Shown here: piece by piece, positions 46,538-58,368 of the stretch | Layout of the letters: each line of letters starts with the position of its first letter | Numbering within the stretch: the first letter of the stretch is position 1 | From: Chamaecyparis obtusa | Lineage: Eukaryota > Streptophyta > Pinopsida > Cupressales > Cupressaceae | Length of the DNA stretch: 64,000 bases | Reading direction: 5' to 3' | NCBI GenBank assembly: GCA_027943335.1 | Contig: BSBK01001584.1 | Coordinates: forward strand, 1 to 64,000 | Made by a program: the position numbers and the translations under genes | The notes under the pieces: generated by a model | Told to the model about the DNA's origin: nothing | Seen by the model: the letters and a program-made list of their open reading frames with translations, nothing else | Databases searched by the model: none

Positions 46538-47501
46538 TGATGCAGAGTAGTCAGGGATTTTAGAATATACAAATATACATCCTTAACTCTCATTCCACCA
46601 AGGAAGAAGGAATTCCAATGGTTGAAACGTGAGTTAAGGTCTTTACATCAGTCAAACCCTGAAAATGAGGGTTTGTAAACAATGCACAGAAAATTTGAAA
46701 TAACTTAGATATAAAACAAAGAGAATCAATCAAACCAACTTCCAAAGCATCAGATGTCACTATTACAACTTCCAGGCAAATTTTATCATCCAACCACCAT
46801 CCGTACAGCCGTACAGAGTTCGTTTTTCACCAGAAATGCACTAAAACAGGGTTATTTTTATTTTTTATGAAAGCAAAATGATTACAATACTGGTTCTCTG
46901 TCTGTCTTCGACCATTTGAAGCCTAAAATAGGCTCTCCAAACGTTGGTTCAACCATCTAGGTGGTTAGAATAGTTTATCCAACAAATGTCAACTTTGCTA
47001 AGCAACTTTTAAAGTTGCATTACAACTTTGCAAACAACTTTGCCGAGAAGGTTAAAAATGTGTTGTGAAACTTTAGGAACCTTATTAAAGTTATTTTGGA
47101 CCTTCAAACTTCTTAACAACATCTAAAAGACACCTAATAAACACTTACTATGCTCATTTCATCCAAGGACTCAAAAGATGCCCAAGGTTTATAAGTCACC
47201 AAGGGGTCTTGTGTCCAACAAGTGGATGTTTATAAGGAGATAAAATCAATCCTTAATATTTATTACAAACCAAGAAAACATCTAAAACTCCTATTCTAAT
47301 TTATTGTCATTCAAAAAGACTCTGATTTGTCATTCAAAAAGACTCTGATTTGTCAATCAAAAGGACCTTTCACCAGTCAATCCTTCAAAGCTCCAAGGTG
47401 AAAATCTTATGTTCCAATTGATAGGATTTGACTCCTTGGCTTCATGGCAACTTCCTTCAATCATGGTGTCTTTGGCTTGCATTAGGGATGCCCCTGCATC
47501 A
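46538..47501. mobile_element. solo-LTR-like insertion, 0.96 kb
   Basis: Termini are TGATGCAGAGTAG and CCCCTGCATCA (TG...CA with an 8-bp inverted TGATGCAG/CTGCATCA). A 5-bp target duplication AATAG lies at 46533-46537 and 47502-47506. It interrupts the arm motif TTCAATAGCAATACATTC, which is intact elsewhere. No coding frame is supported. Most likely a solo LTR, or possibly another short LTR-type element. Confidence 0.82.
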
Positions 47502-47540
47502 AATAGCAATGCATTCAAGTGGCAATTACACAAGGGACAG

Positions 47541-48718
47541 TACATGCCCATTAAAGTTGGTGTTTTGTTATCCAGCATGACAATGGAGACAACATACTCT
47601 GTGTCAATTTTACTGATCAAATTTCCCTCCGCCAGGCAAAGCAACAATCTGGGTATGATAAGGTGAAATTTTGTAGTCCTTTTGGGTATGATAACAGTTC
47701 CAGTTTCCAATAAGATGGTTCATTTTTATAATCTAGCTTCAATTTCTCTTGTGAAAATCTTTTTTTCATTTTATGGGTGGTAAAATATAATTATTATGCT
47801 AGAGGTGTGTACTTATGGATGATAATGAAACAAAATGATAAGATTTAAGACTCTTGTTTTTTTTTTAAATAGCAATTTAAGTTTCCTTCTATTATAAATT
47901 ACTGTTTTTCTATTTTTTAATGTATCTTTCCAAATCTTTTATATCAATTTTATTAATGAAATATAAATATATTAATAATGTTTTAGTGTTTTAGGATTAG
48001 TTTATATCAATTCTATGTATCATCATTCGTCATTCAATTGTCAGTATTATTAATTTAGACTGTGCAATTGTAGAAATACTCGAATATGGGTTGGATGGAT
48101 ACTCAAGCAGGGGAACCCTCCTCAAATATCTCAAGCAGTGAACTTGGAAAAATGTGTCCTGAAGGAACCCTTTCCATCAGAGAGATAAAAGTACAAACAA
48201 GTAAAAGAAGCAGGCTCTGCAAATATGTTTTTGAGAAGAAAAATGATAGATTATTCGAGTATGGTTCATGAGGTATATCTCAAAAGACATTTTTTTTCTT
48301 ATTATAATAAAAGAGGAAGTTGTGAATGTCAAAGTTGAGTGAAACAAAAATTATTTTCATCAAATTTTATTAGGCTTGCTTTTGGGAATAGTTTCTTACA
48401 ATATTGCTATTAAGATTTTTATTGTGTAGTTTTTAGATTAGGTTTATAAAATTATATTTCATGAGTAGTGATTCATATTAATCAATTAACGATACTTTTG
48501 GAAGGTATTTTCAATGTGTCAAATTTTGATATTTTTACAAGAATTAGATTGTGTAATTTTTTTAATTAAAGTCATTGACTCATATTTCATAAATAATAGT
48601 TCTCATGAATCCATCTCTTATAAGATTGAATAGTCTATTTAGGAAGTATTTCTGATAGTATGTCAAATTATGATATTACTATTACCATTAGATTGCATGG
48701 CTTTGAAGTCAACCTCGT
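47541..48718. other. non-array spacer in the right arm with possible captured fragments
   Basis: This is sequence unlike the arm repeats. On the reverse strand, 47550-47680 reads LAEGNLISKIDTEYVVSIVM then LDNKTPTLMGMY, which looks like a cellular protein piece. On the plus strand, 48086-48271 is open (61 codons) after an acceptor-like AATTGTAG and reaches a GAG|GTATAT donor-like site just downstream. Neither is recognised. The rest is AT-rich. Confidence 0.4.
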
Positions 48719-48724
48719 TGACCC

Positions 48725-51700
48725 ATATTCTTCTCTGTAGATGCTACTATGTGCTAGGGAACTTCTTAGAACTGTTGGTATATTCTTACAACTTGTTACA
48801 CCTGGGATATTCTTCTCTGTAGATGCTACTATGTGCCGCGGTCCATACGGGCCCATAAATGTGGTTGAATAGCAATACATTCAAGTGGCAATTACACAAG
48901 GGACAGTCACTGTGAGATGTCCTCATGTGTGACTGTCCTTGTCACAAATGAGGACATCTCACAGTGACTGTCCCTTGTGTAATTTCCACTTGAATGAGGA
49001 CAGTCACTGTAAAGACAACATGATAATGTACACATACAATGAGTGTACATTATCATGTTGTCTTTACAGTGGCTGCCCTCATGTTGTATATTCTTCTCTG
49101 TAGATGCTACTATGTGCTAGGGAACTTCTTAGAACTGTTGGTATATTCTTACAACTTGTTACACCTGGGATATTCTTCTCTGTAGATGCTACTGTGTGCT
49201 GGGGTCCAAACGGGCCCATAAATGTGGTTGAATAGCAATACATTCAAGTGGCAATTACACAAGGGACAGTCACTGTGAGATGTCCTCATGTGTGACTGTC
49301 CTTGTCACAAATGAGGACATCTCACAGTGACTGTCCCTTATGTAATTGCCACTTGAATGAGGACAGTCACTGTAAAGACAACATGATAATGTACACAAGT
49401 ACCGTGAAGGTAGTTGCAAGTTACGGCTGTTTCATTGCATACCCGAAACAATGAAGATGTTACAGTCCACAAAACGTTTGTGCTTGAAAGATGAACAAAT
49501 AAAATTAAACTTCTAAATAACCAGAGCCGCTAACAATAAATTCAACACAGATATGTCCTCATTTCTGGGTATTTTAGCTCTGTAACAGCTGAATACCAGA
49601 TTACATAATAATGACAATAGAAAAATAAACCCAACGTACTTAGATATTGTAGCTGTGATTTCGCGGAGGGAATCTCTCTCGGCACTGTTGAAAATACAAA
49701 TGACAATGTTTCTCTACATTATCATGTTGCCTTTACAGTGACTGTCCCTTGTGTAATTGCCACTTGAAGGAGGACAGTCACTGTAAAGACAACATGATAA
49801 TGTACACTTACAGCCCGTGTACATTATCATGTTATCTTTAGAGTGACTATCCTCATTTGTTGAAGAAGAAAAGCATTAATGTGGCTGAATAGCAATACAT
49901 TCAAGTGGCAATCACACAAGGGACAGTCACTGTGAGATGTCCTCATTTGTGACTGTCCTTACAGTGAGTGTACATTATCATGTTGTCTTTAGAGTGACTT
50001 TCCTCATTTGTTGAAGAAGAAAAGCATTAATGTGGTTCAATAGCAATACATTCAAGTGGCAATTACACAAGGGACAATCGATCACTGTGAGATGTCCTCA
50101 TATGTGACTATCCTTGTCACAAATGAGGACATCTCACAATGACTGTCCCTTGTGTAATTCAAGTGGCAATTACACAAGGGACAGTCACTGTGAGATGTCC
50201 TCATTTGTGACTGTCCTTACAATGAGTGTACATTATCATGTTGTCTTTAGAGTGACTGTCCTCATTTGTTGAAGAAGAAAAGCATTAATGTGGTTCAATA
50301 GCAATACATTCAAGTGGAAATTACACAAGGGACAATCGATCACTGTGAGATGTCCTCATGTGTGACTATCCTTGTCACAAATGAGGACATCTCACAATGA
50401 CTGTCCCTTCTGTAATTGCCACTTGAATGAGGATAGTCACTGTAAAGAAAACATGATAATGTACACATACAATGAGTGTACATTATCATGTTGTCTTTAC
50501 AGTGGCTGCCCTCATGTTGTATATTCTTCTCTGTAGATGCTACTATGTGCTAGGGAACTTCTTAGAACTGTTGGTATATTCTTACAACTTGTTACACCTA
50601 GGATATTCTTCTCTGTAGATGCTACTGTGTGCTGGGGTCCAAACAGGCCCATAAATGTGGTTGAATAGCAATACATTCAAGTGGCAATTACACAAGGGAC
50701 AGTCACTGTGAGATGTCCTCATGTGTGACTGTCCTTGTCACAAATGAGGACATCTCACAGTGACTGTCCCTTGTGTAATTGCCACTTGAATGAGGACAGT
50801 CACTGTAAAGACAACATGATAATGTACACAAGTACCGTGAAGGTAGTTGCAAGTTACGGCTGTTTCATTGCATACCCGAAACAATGAAGATGTTCCGGTC
50901 CACAAAACGTTTGTGCTTGAAAGATGAACAAATAAAATTAAACTTCCAAATAACCAGAGCCGCTAACAATAAATTCAACACAGATATGTCCTCATTTCTG
51001 GGTATTTTAGCTCTGTAACAGCTGAATACCAGATTACATAATAATGACAATAGAAAAATAAACCCAACGTACTTAGATATTGTAGCTGTGATTTCGCGGA
51101 GGGAATCTCTCTCGGCACTGTTGAAAATACAAATGACAACGTTTCTCTACATTATCATGTTGCCTTTACAGTGACTGTCCCTTGTGTAATTGCCACTTGA
51201 AGGAGGACAGTCACTGTAAAGACAACATGATAATGTACACTTACAGCCCATGTACATTATCATGTTGTCTTTAGAGTGACTATCCTCATTTGTTGAAGAA
51301 GAAAAGCATTAATGTGGCTGAATAGCAATACATTCAAGTGGCAATCACACAAGGGACAGTCACTGTGAGATGTCCTCATTTGTGACTGTCCTTACAGTGA
51401 GTGTACATTATCATGTTGTCTTTAGAGTGACTGTCCTCATTTGTTGAAGAAGAAAAGCATTAATGTGGTTCAATAGCAATACATTCAAGTGGCAATTACA
51501 CAAGGGACAATCGATCACTGTGAGATGTCCTCATGTGTGACTATCCTTGTCACAAATGAGGACATCTCACAATGACTGTCCCTTGTGTAATTCAAGTGGC
51601 AATTACACAAGGGACAGTCACTGTGAGATGTCCTCATTTGTGACTGTCCTTACAATGAGTGTACATTATCATGTTGTCTTTAGAGTGACTGTCCTCATTT

Positions 51701-52915
51701 GTTGAAGAAGAAAAGCATTAATGTGGTTCAATAGCAATACATTCAAGTGACAATTACACAAGGGACAATCGATCACTGTGAGATGTCCTCATGTGTGACT
51801 ATCCTTGTCACAAATGAGGACATCTCACAATGACTGTCCCTTCTGTAATTGCCACTTGAATGAGGACAGTCACTGTAAAGACAACATGATAATGTACACA
51901 TACAATGAGTGTACATTATCATGTTGTCTTTACAGTGGCTGCCCTCATGTTGTATATTCTTCTCTGTAGATGCTACTATGTGCTAGGGAACTTCTTAGAA
52001 CTGTTGGTATATTCTTACAACTTGTTACACCTGGGATATTCTTCTCTGTAGATGCTACTATGTGCTGGGGTCCAAACGGGCCCATAAATGTGGTTGAATA
52101 GCAATACATTCAAGTGGCAATTACACAAGGGACAGTCACTGTGAGATGTCCTCATGTGTGACTGTCCTTGTCACAAATGAGGAAATCTCACAGTGACTGT
52201 CCCTTGTGTAATTGCCACTTGAATGAGGACAGTCACTGTAAAGACAACATGATAATGTACACAAGTACCGTGAAGGTAGTTGCAAGTTACGGCTATTTCA
52301 TTGCATACCTGAAACAATGAAGATGTTACGGTCCATAAAACATTTGTGCTTGAAAGATGAACAAATAAAATTAAACTTCTAAATAACCAGAGCCGCTAAC
52401 AATAAATTCAACACAGATATGTCCTCATTTCTGGGTATTTTAGCTCTGTAACAGCTAAATACCAGATTACATAATAATGGCAAAAGAAAAATAAACCCAA
52501 CGTACTCAGAAATTGTAGCTGTGATTTCACGGAGGGAATCTCTCTCGGCACTGTTGAAAATACAAATGACAACGTTTCTCTACATTATCATGTTGCCTTT
52601 ACAGTGACTGTCCCTTGTGTAATTGCCACTTGAAGGAGGACAGTCACTGTAAAGACAACATGATAATGTACACTTACAGCCCGTGTACATTATCATGTTG
52701 TCTTTAGAGTGACTATCCTCATTTGTTGAAGAAGAAAAGCATTAATGTGGCTGAATAGCAATACATTCAAGTGGCAATTACACAAGGGACAGTCACTGTG
52801 AGATGTCCTCATTTGTGACTATCCTTACAGTGAGTGTACATTATCATGTTGTCTTTAAAGTGACTGTCCTCATTTGTTGAAGGAAAAAAGCATTAATGTG
52901 GTTCATTAGCAATGT
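48725..52915. repeat. right-arm higher-order tandem repeat, 1.43-kb unit
   Basis: The anchor GTACACAAGTACCGTGAAGG occurs at 49391, 50824 and 52258, giving periods of 1433 and 1434 bp. Each unit contains, in order, the GAGCCGCTAACAATAAATTC block, a short inverted 78-bp-type piece (GCGGAGGGAATCTCTCTCGG), several hairpins, the ATTCTTCTCTGTAGATGCTA pair and a 90-bp hairpin. Units look nearly identical, so the array is recent or homogenised. The first and last units are partial. Confidence 0.92.
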
Positions 52916-53165
52916 ATTCCCAGCATCTGTACCTGCATCTCTCTTATATACTACAAGTTACTTGCCATCAAAAATTTCAGTTCCCTCACGTGACATTGAT
53001 GGTGAAGTGTTCTTTTCAAAACCATCATCTGTGGTTACCAATGCTCCTGTTTTAGGCAATAAGTTTGTTGCATTCCATGAGCCATTGGTCAAGTTTCTTC
53101 TACGAGCTTCTGATGCCTCAAAATCTAAGCAGCGCCTACGCATGCCTCGTTGTGGTTGATTATCA
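52916..53165 (+). pseudogene. candidate captured host exon, unrecognised
   Basis: After a TTCCCAG acceptor-like sequence the plus strand is open for ~80 codons to a TGA at 53157: PASLLYTTSYLPSKISV, then PSRDIDGEVFFSKPSS, GNKFVAFHEPLVKFLLRAS and KQRLRMPRCG. The text is unlike repeat or transposase sequence and is bracketed by arm repeats, so it is probably a transduplicated exon. The parent gene is not recognised. Confidence 0.45.
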
Positions 53166-53390
53166 TTCTGTACATGAATTATAATGAGTAATCAGTTTTG
53201 GGCCTTGGAATCTTGTATGTAACATGCACAGGCATTTCATGGCTAAATGAATCTATTTAAAAGCATCAACTTTTCTTACATGATGCTGGATACATAAGTA
53301 GAACAAGCGTATATCAAATTGGAAGCAATCAGAACTCCACAATGACATATTATTTAGAGTACTCTTCAGTTTAAGTAATAATGCATATAT
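53166..53390. other. short unassigned stretch
   Basis: AT-rich DNA between the candidate captured exon and the next arm repeats. No signals seen. Confidence 0.4.
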
Positions 53391-53835
53391 TGACACTGTA
53401 AAGACAACATGATAATGTACACTCACTGTAAAGACAACATGATAATGTACACTCACTGTAAGGACAGTCACAAATGAGGACATCTCACAGTGACTGTCCC
53501 TAGTGTAATTGCCACTTGAATGTATTGCTATTTAGCCACATTAATGCTTTTCTTCTTCAACAAATGAGGATAGTCACTGTAAAGACAACATGATAATGTA
53601 CACTCACAGTGAGTGTACATTATCATGTTGTCTTTACAGTGACTATCCTCATTTGTTGAAGAAGAAAAGCATTAATGTGGCTGAATAGCAATACATTCAA
53701 GTGGCAATTACACTAGGGACAGTCACTGTGAGATGTCCTCATTTGTGAGTGTACATTATCATGTTGTCTTTACAGTGGCTATCCTCATTTGTTGAAAGAA
53801 AAAATCATTAATGTGGTTCATTAGCAATGTATTAA
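53391..53835. repeat. right-arm repeat block, outer part
   Basis: Palindromic arm motifs, including a perfect hairpin around 53575-53655 (TGTAAAGACAACATGATAAT against its inverse) and two adjacent direct copies of ACTGTAAAGACAACATGATA (53396 and 53426). Confidence 0.88.
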
Positions 53836-53869
53836 ATTAATTTATTTTTTTTAATCCACCCACGGGCAT

Positions 53870-54116
53870 CACAATTGCGACGGCAACCCGTCGCAATGCA
53901 ATTGCTTGGGAGGTCCGTCGCGATTGCGACGGCCCTCCGAAGCCATGCGATGGGGGGGCGACGGCCATGCCGCTTCTTAAATCTTAGTCATATTGCGACG
54001 GGATATGTGTCGCAATTGCGACGGCTACCCATAGACGTCGCAATTTGCGACTAAAAAATAGCGACGTCTATGGGTGTTGCTATTGGGACACATAGCTGTC
54101 GCAATTGCGACACATA
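53870..54116. promoter_or_regulatory. right subterminal TTGCGACGGC motif cluster
   Basis: At least eight copies of a TTGCGACGG/CCGTCGCAA motif in both orientations lie within ~250 bp, including CACAATTGCGACGGC, CCCGTCGCAATGC, GTGTCGCAATTGCGACGGC and CATAGCCGTCGCAA. This GC-rich, CG-dense block contrasts with the AT-rich surroundings. By analogy to En/Spm it is the likely TNPA-binding subterminal repeat. Its CG sites would be methylation targets. Confidence 0.75.
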
Positions 54117-54148
54117 GCCGTCGCAAAATGACCCCAAATGTATTAGTG
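54117..54148 (-). repeat. CACTA right terminal inverted repeat
   Basis: Ends ACCCCAAATGTATTAGTG, the inverse of the left end. TTG follows as target duplication at 54149-54151. Confidence 0.95.
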
Positions 54149-54151
54149 TTG

Positions 54152-55465
54152 GGATCATTCCCACATTACTTAAGGGTGGAACTGATGTAGGGAAGCTTGA
54201 AGCAAAGGGTGGCTGGGAAAGATAACTTGTGAAATGGGATGAACTTTGCTGCTGAGATGGAGGAACTTGCTGAAAAGCACTAGGTGTTGTGAATGGATAG
54301 CTTCGAAGGATGAAACTGGCGAAGGCTGTGATGGTTGTTTTTGTGTTGCTTGGGAGAAAATGGCTTGTTGATTTGCAAACACAGATGAAGGGGAGTGGGT
54401 TGGTATGCCAAAGGCTTTCATGTCTTCTTGAGTTAGACCCCAATGAGAACCAGTGTGAGGTGGGAATTGTGTTGCAAAGGATGCTGGGAAGGTAGATGTG
54501 ATGGGAGTTTGGGACATGAATGGTGGATTTTAAAAACCCATGGAAGGAATTCCTATGGTGAAGGCATTTTGTTGGGCTTGTGCCTAGGTAGATGCTTGCT
54601 AGTGGGGAAAGGAAGAGAACATTTGCACTCCCCATGAAAAGGGTGATGTTGATGTGGAAGCTTGCTGAGTATGAAAGGGAAGTGATTGCGCTACCCTCAG
54701 AATAGATGATGTTGATGTAGAGGCTTGTTGGGAGGAAGAGGGAAATGATTGTGTTGACCCTGGAAAAGATGGTATGGATGCTGAAGCTTGTGGAGTGAAA
54801 GGAAAGGACATTTGTGTCCCTCCTAGCATGAAAGGTGTGGATGTACAAGCTTGTGAAGTGAAGGGGAAGGATGATTGCATCCCCCTTGGAAAGAATGGTG
54901 TTGATTGGCCTATGGAAGATGGTGGAACTACTTTTGTAGAGGGATGTGTAAGAGGTGGGAGTTGATTCTATGACAAGCGTTGGATTTGTGCAAGAGCTTG
55001 GACAACCATGGTGGATGATGATGTACATATGATAGGAAATGGAGTCGATAGTGTTATAGCTTGTGTTACGAGACTGGCGAAGCTTCCTTACAAAAGAAGG
55101 GGAATGGTGGAGGTTTCTTGAGATGTTTGCAAGGTTGGATCGTGGAATGGTTGGATGAATGGAGAGTATGCTTGTGCTGGGATTTGGATAGTATTTATGG
55201 GAATATAAGGATGGAGATATGGTGGAATGGGAGTATGCCTTTGTGCAAATTTAATGAACATGCTCTGTTGATTTTGGGACATGAGTGTATTGACTACTGG
55301 TGGATTCCCTGGATGATTCACAAATGTTTCTATTGCTAGAGGAGCCAAGGGGATATTGGGATCATCCCATGCATTGCCAATTTTTTGTATTTGGGGATCA
55401 TAGGCTACCATCGCACTGGTAGAAATGTTAGGATCAGACAAGCTGATGATTGGATAAGGATCCAT
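54152..55465 (-). pseudogene. gypsy gag N-terminal, Pro/Ser/Gln-rich region right of CACTA
   Basis: The likely gag start is at 55465 (MDPYPIISLSDPNIS), with a 125-codon first piece ending 55088. The rest lies in shifted frames: 54599-54880 has repeats of SFPFTSQACTST-like units, and 54170-54517 has SQTPITSTFPASFATQFPPH. A region of three or more imperfect ~66-bp repeats (the QAST/TSPF units) spans about 54600-54990. N-terminal low-complexity regions like this occur in large Tat-type Gag proteins. The frame is cut by the CACTA. Confidence 0.65.
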
Positions 55466-55469
55466 GTTC

Positions 55470-58347
55470 CTTCATTTTCTAGATCTAGATCTTGTCTCAA
55501 CAAGCATGGAGATGCAAATGCTAGATGGATGCAAGATGTTTCCTAAAGACTCTAAAGAATGATGGATGCAAGCTTAAGGAACTTCTAAGGATGATGAACT
55601 TCTAGAATGCAATGCAAGGATTGGTGAGATGCTTGGATTTGGGTCAAAGATGGTGGAAGATTGGTAGAAGATGGTGATAGATTGGTGAAATGCTTGGCAA
55701 TGATGGAGGCTTGGTGGGATGCTCTGATTTGGGTTAAGATTAGGTGGAAGATTGGTGGGATGCTAGTGGAAGATTACTAAGTGTTAACAATGAGCTATTG
55801 TTTTTCCCAATGGAGGATCAGTGATAGGATTTGGCCAACCTAGGATAGACTAATGATCTTTGGTCAATTGGATTATTATCAATACAAGCCAATCTCTTGC
55901 TCGAGATGATGAGGCTATGCAAGGACAAGTTGGATTTCCTTTAGACAATGCTCTATCAAAAAGGGGATGATTTCTAATTTAGGATAGGGGATGGAAACAA
56001 CTCAAAGGTTTCAAACACTAAGTGCTTGTGGATTTGGGTCTCTAGATTTGGTGCAAAAAGATGGTGGGTTCTAATTAATTTGGATAATGGATGCTGGATT
56101 TAGATCAAGGATTTTGGGATTCTGATTGGTGGATTGCTAATGAAATGAGGGTGAAGGATGATGAACCACTGCTATTTCTAAAAGGATGATGCAGATGTGA
56201 TTGGGATGGATGATCTATGATGCTGCTAGGAAGATGATGATGAATGCAACTAAGAAGGACTCTAGGATGCAACTAAGATTTGGTGATGATGCAAGGATGA
56301 AACTAGGGTGAAACTAGGATGAAGGACTATCAAGATAGGATTTGAGATCTGAAGGTAGAATGGAACATGTGATGGATCTAGCTAATCTTCTCTTTCAAGA
56401 TTGATGTAGCAATGGTTCACTTGGAATCAGTAGGCAAATTGTTTGACTCTTGCATTATAGCCAATATTATCAAGTCTTTCTTGATATTTTTCTTCTGCCT
56501 GGGTTGCTTGGACAAAGGATTGATGGCTTTTGAGGTTTTCCTTTGCAACTTTCTTCTCTTGATAGGCTTGAGATTTTGGCAATTTAGCTTTAAGATGTTT
56601 GATCAAATTGGGCATAACTCAAGGAAATTTTGATAAAAAATCTTTGGGTATCTGATTTCAAGGGTTTCTCTACAAATTGTTCTGAGTATCTCAAACCAGG
56701 TGTAGATCAGTTGATTGTTTTCCAATGGCAAAGGACAAGTTTTAATAAAGATTTTTGAAAAAGCAATCTCCACAAGGGACAAAGCAACCTTACAAGATAC
56801 AAGCAGGATAACTGACTCTAATAAAGCTTTGAAAAGTATATGTTCCAACAAGTGTTTTCACGGAGTTTTTGACTGTCAAGCACTTCAAGCAGATCTACCT
56901 AAGGAAGGTGAGTATCAAAATTTCTTGCCCACAGCTTGGTACCCACTAGAAGGGGATACAAATGGTGAGTAATCTTGAGGTGACCCGGTAAACCTGTTGG
57001 AATCGGTCCTTGCACAAGTATTTTGATACTTTCGGATGTAGATAGGGTAGCCTCTATTTTATCAGGTTTGTAATGGTTTCCTAGAGTCCCCCCAACCAAT
57101 TTGTCTGCATGTGACTCACTTAAGAGCCTAGTTGACCATGCCAAAATAGTAGGGATGATTCACCTACCCTGGGCTACCATGCAACACACCTCACTTGAGC
57201 TTGAGGAGATATAACTGAGAGTTTACTCAGTGCTTATTTATATACTGATTGGGGAAGATACCAGTTGAGGTCATTCTCCAGAGAGGAAGTGCTTTTCTCC
57301 CTGGATAGGCCTCGCTAAAAGTAAAACAAGTGAACTTGTCCAAGTTCAAATGTTCTACGTTGCTTACTTTAACAAGGATTTACAGAAAATGAAAGCTCCT
57401 AGATGCACATCAAGAAAGTTGTTCTTTTTCCCAAATTGAATTAGTGATGTTTAAATTTGAACAACTAAAAACACAAGTATTTAAGCTTTGATTTGTTCTT
57501 TCTCCAAAAGACTTTCGAGCATTTGCAGTTGCTTTGATTTGGGCATTCAAGATTGAATTATCGTGTTGATTTAGAACTTTGAAGTGCTTTGTTTTGACCT
57601 TAAAGCATTCAAGATTGAATTTGTGCTTTGCTTGAATTTTGAAAAAAATGAGGGAATAGAGATGCCTTTCTTTCCCTTAAGTCATTCGAGAGTGTGTTTG
57701 ATTTTTGAAATAAAAATGACTCTTTTAGGACTTAGATTTTTTTGCATTCAAGATTGAAACTAATGGTGCTTTTTAAGCTCTATCAAAATAAGATTATCCT
57801 GCATTCCCGCAAAGACATGCGATCCTACAGAGTTTTCCCATGTTCCCATGGAAAGTTCTCACGTTCCTGCAAAATTGTCAAAAAAATTTAAAAAAAATAG
57901 AGACAAATGGCTGAGTCGAAAACATTACCTACGTCACGATCCCGCAGAAAAATACCATTCTAGAAAAGGTGAATAGTGATCCTACATCGTGAGAATGAGG
58001 GCACATATTTCAAAGTTTATTAAATGTCTTAAAGCTTACAGATGTCAACATGCATTCCTGCTTGGTCAAACAATCATTCCCGCATTGTGGGAATGTAGTC
58101 CCGCAAGCAAGGTACAGTGGTCTAACTAGTAGATTTAGTATAGAAAGTGGGAAAGACAAAAAATAGAAATTTTTTTGCCTAAGTGTGTTCCCACAAACCA
58201 TACCTACATTCCTACCAACCGTACTCATGTTCCCACAAAATGTTCCCGCGTTCCTGCAGACTATGGAATTCTTTGTTGATGGCCAAAAATTTGAGAGAGG
58301 TTTTTTGATGGTTTTTCTTTGTTTTGAGAGGATTTTGTATGATGAGT
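55470..58347 (-). other. long gypsy 5' leader
   Basis: About 2.9 kb lies between the primer site and the presumed gag start. It has loosely repeated GATGG/TTGGTGGAAGAT text at 55500-56350, four GCATTCAAGATTGAA-like copies near 57549, 57605, 57751 and a diverged one at 57680, and a cluster of TTCCCGC/GTTCCTGC motifs at 57800-58260. No gene is recognised. Long leaders are usual for Tat/Ogre elements. Confidence 0.55.
57798..58262. repeat. cluster of CATTCCCGC/GTTCCTGC-type motifs in the gypsy leader
   Basis: Copies of a degenerate (G/C)(A/T)TTCC(C/T)(G/A)CA motif recur about every 15-40 bp in two groups (57798-57870 and 58050-58260), for example GCATTCCCGCAAAG, ATTCCCGCATTG and GTTCCCGCGTTCC. 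Some match the E2F core TTCCCGC. That may be coincidence in a low-complexity repeat. Confidence 0.5.
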
Positions 58348-58365
58348 GTCCCACCGGGCATGCCA
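58348..58365 (-). promoter_or_regulatory. gypsy primer-binding site
   Basis: Three bases inside the 5' LTR the reverse strand reads TGGCATGCCCGGTGGGAC. It starts with TGG as the complement of a tRNA CCA end and has the right length and place. I do not assign the tRNA. Confidence 0.75.
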
Positions 58366-58368
58366 AAA

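Larger units (their letters stand above)
27744..54148 (+). mobile_element. CACTA (En/Spm) DNA transposon, 26.4 kb, carrying a SET-domain gene
   Basis: The termini are inverted: the left starts CACTAATACATTTGGGGT and the right is its reverse complement, with 32-bp arms differing at a few positions. A perfect 3-bp target duplication TTG (27741-27743 and 54149-54151) is the CACTA hallmark. The forward-strand core encodes a TNP2 transposase, a SET protein and a TNPA-like protein. The remaining ~15 kb is repeat arms in opposite orientation, plus two later solo-LTR-like insertions. The element sits in the gypsy gag frame. Its transposase has two stops, so mobility would need help from another copy. 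Confidence 0.95.

Noticed and set aside
48725..52915. Regular repeats suggestive of a CRISPR-like array
   Set aside because: Repeat units are long, lack unique spacers of constant length, and lie in a plant transposon arm.
54051..55028. 325-codon reverse-strand frame rich in Ser, His and Pro
   Set aside because: It is an alternate frame through the low-complexity Pro/Ser-rich gag region and runs into the CACTA end, so it is not a separate gene.
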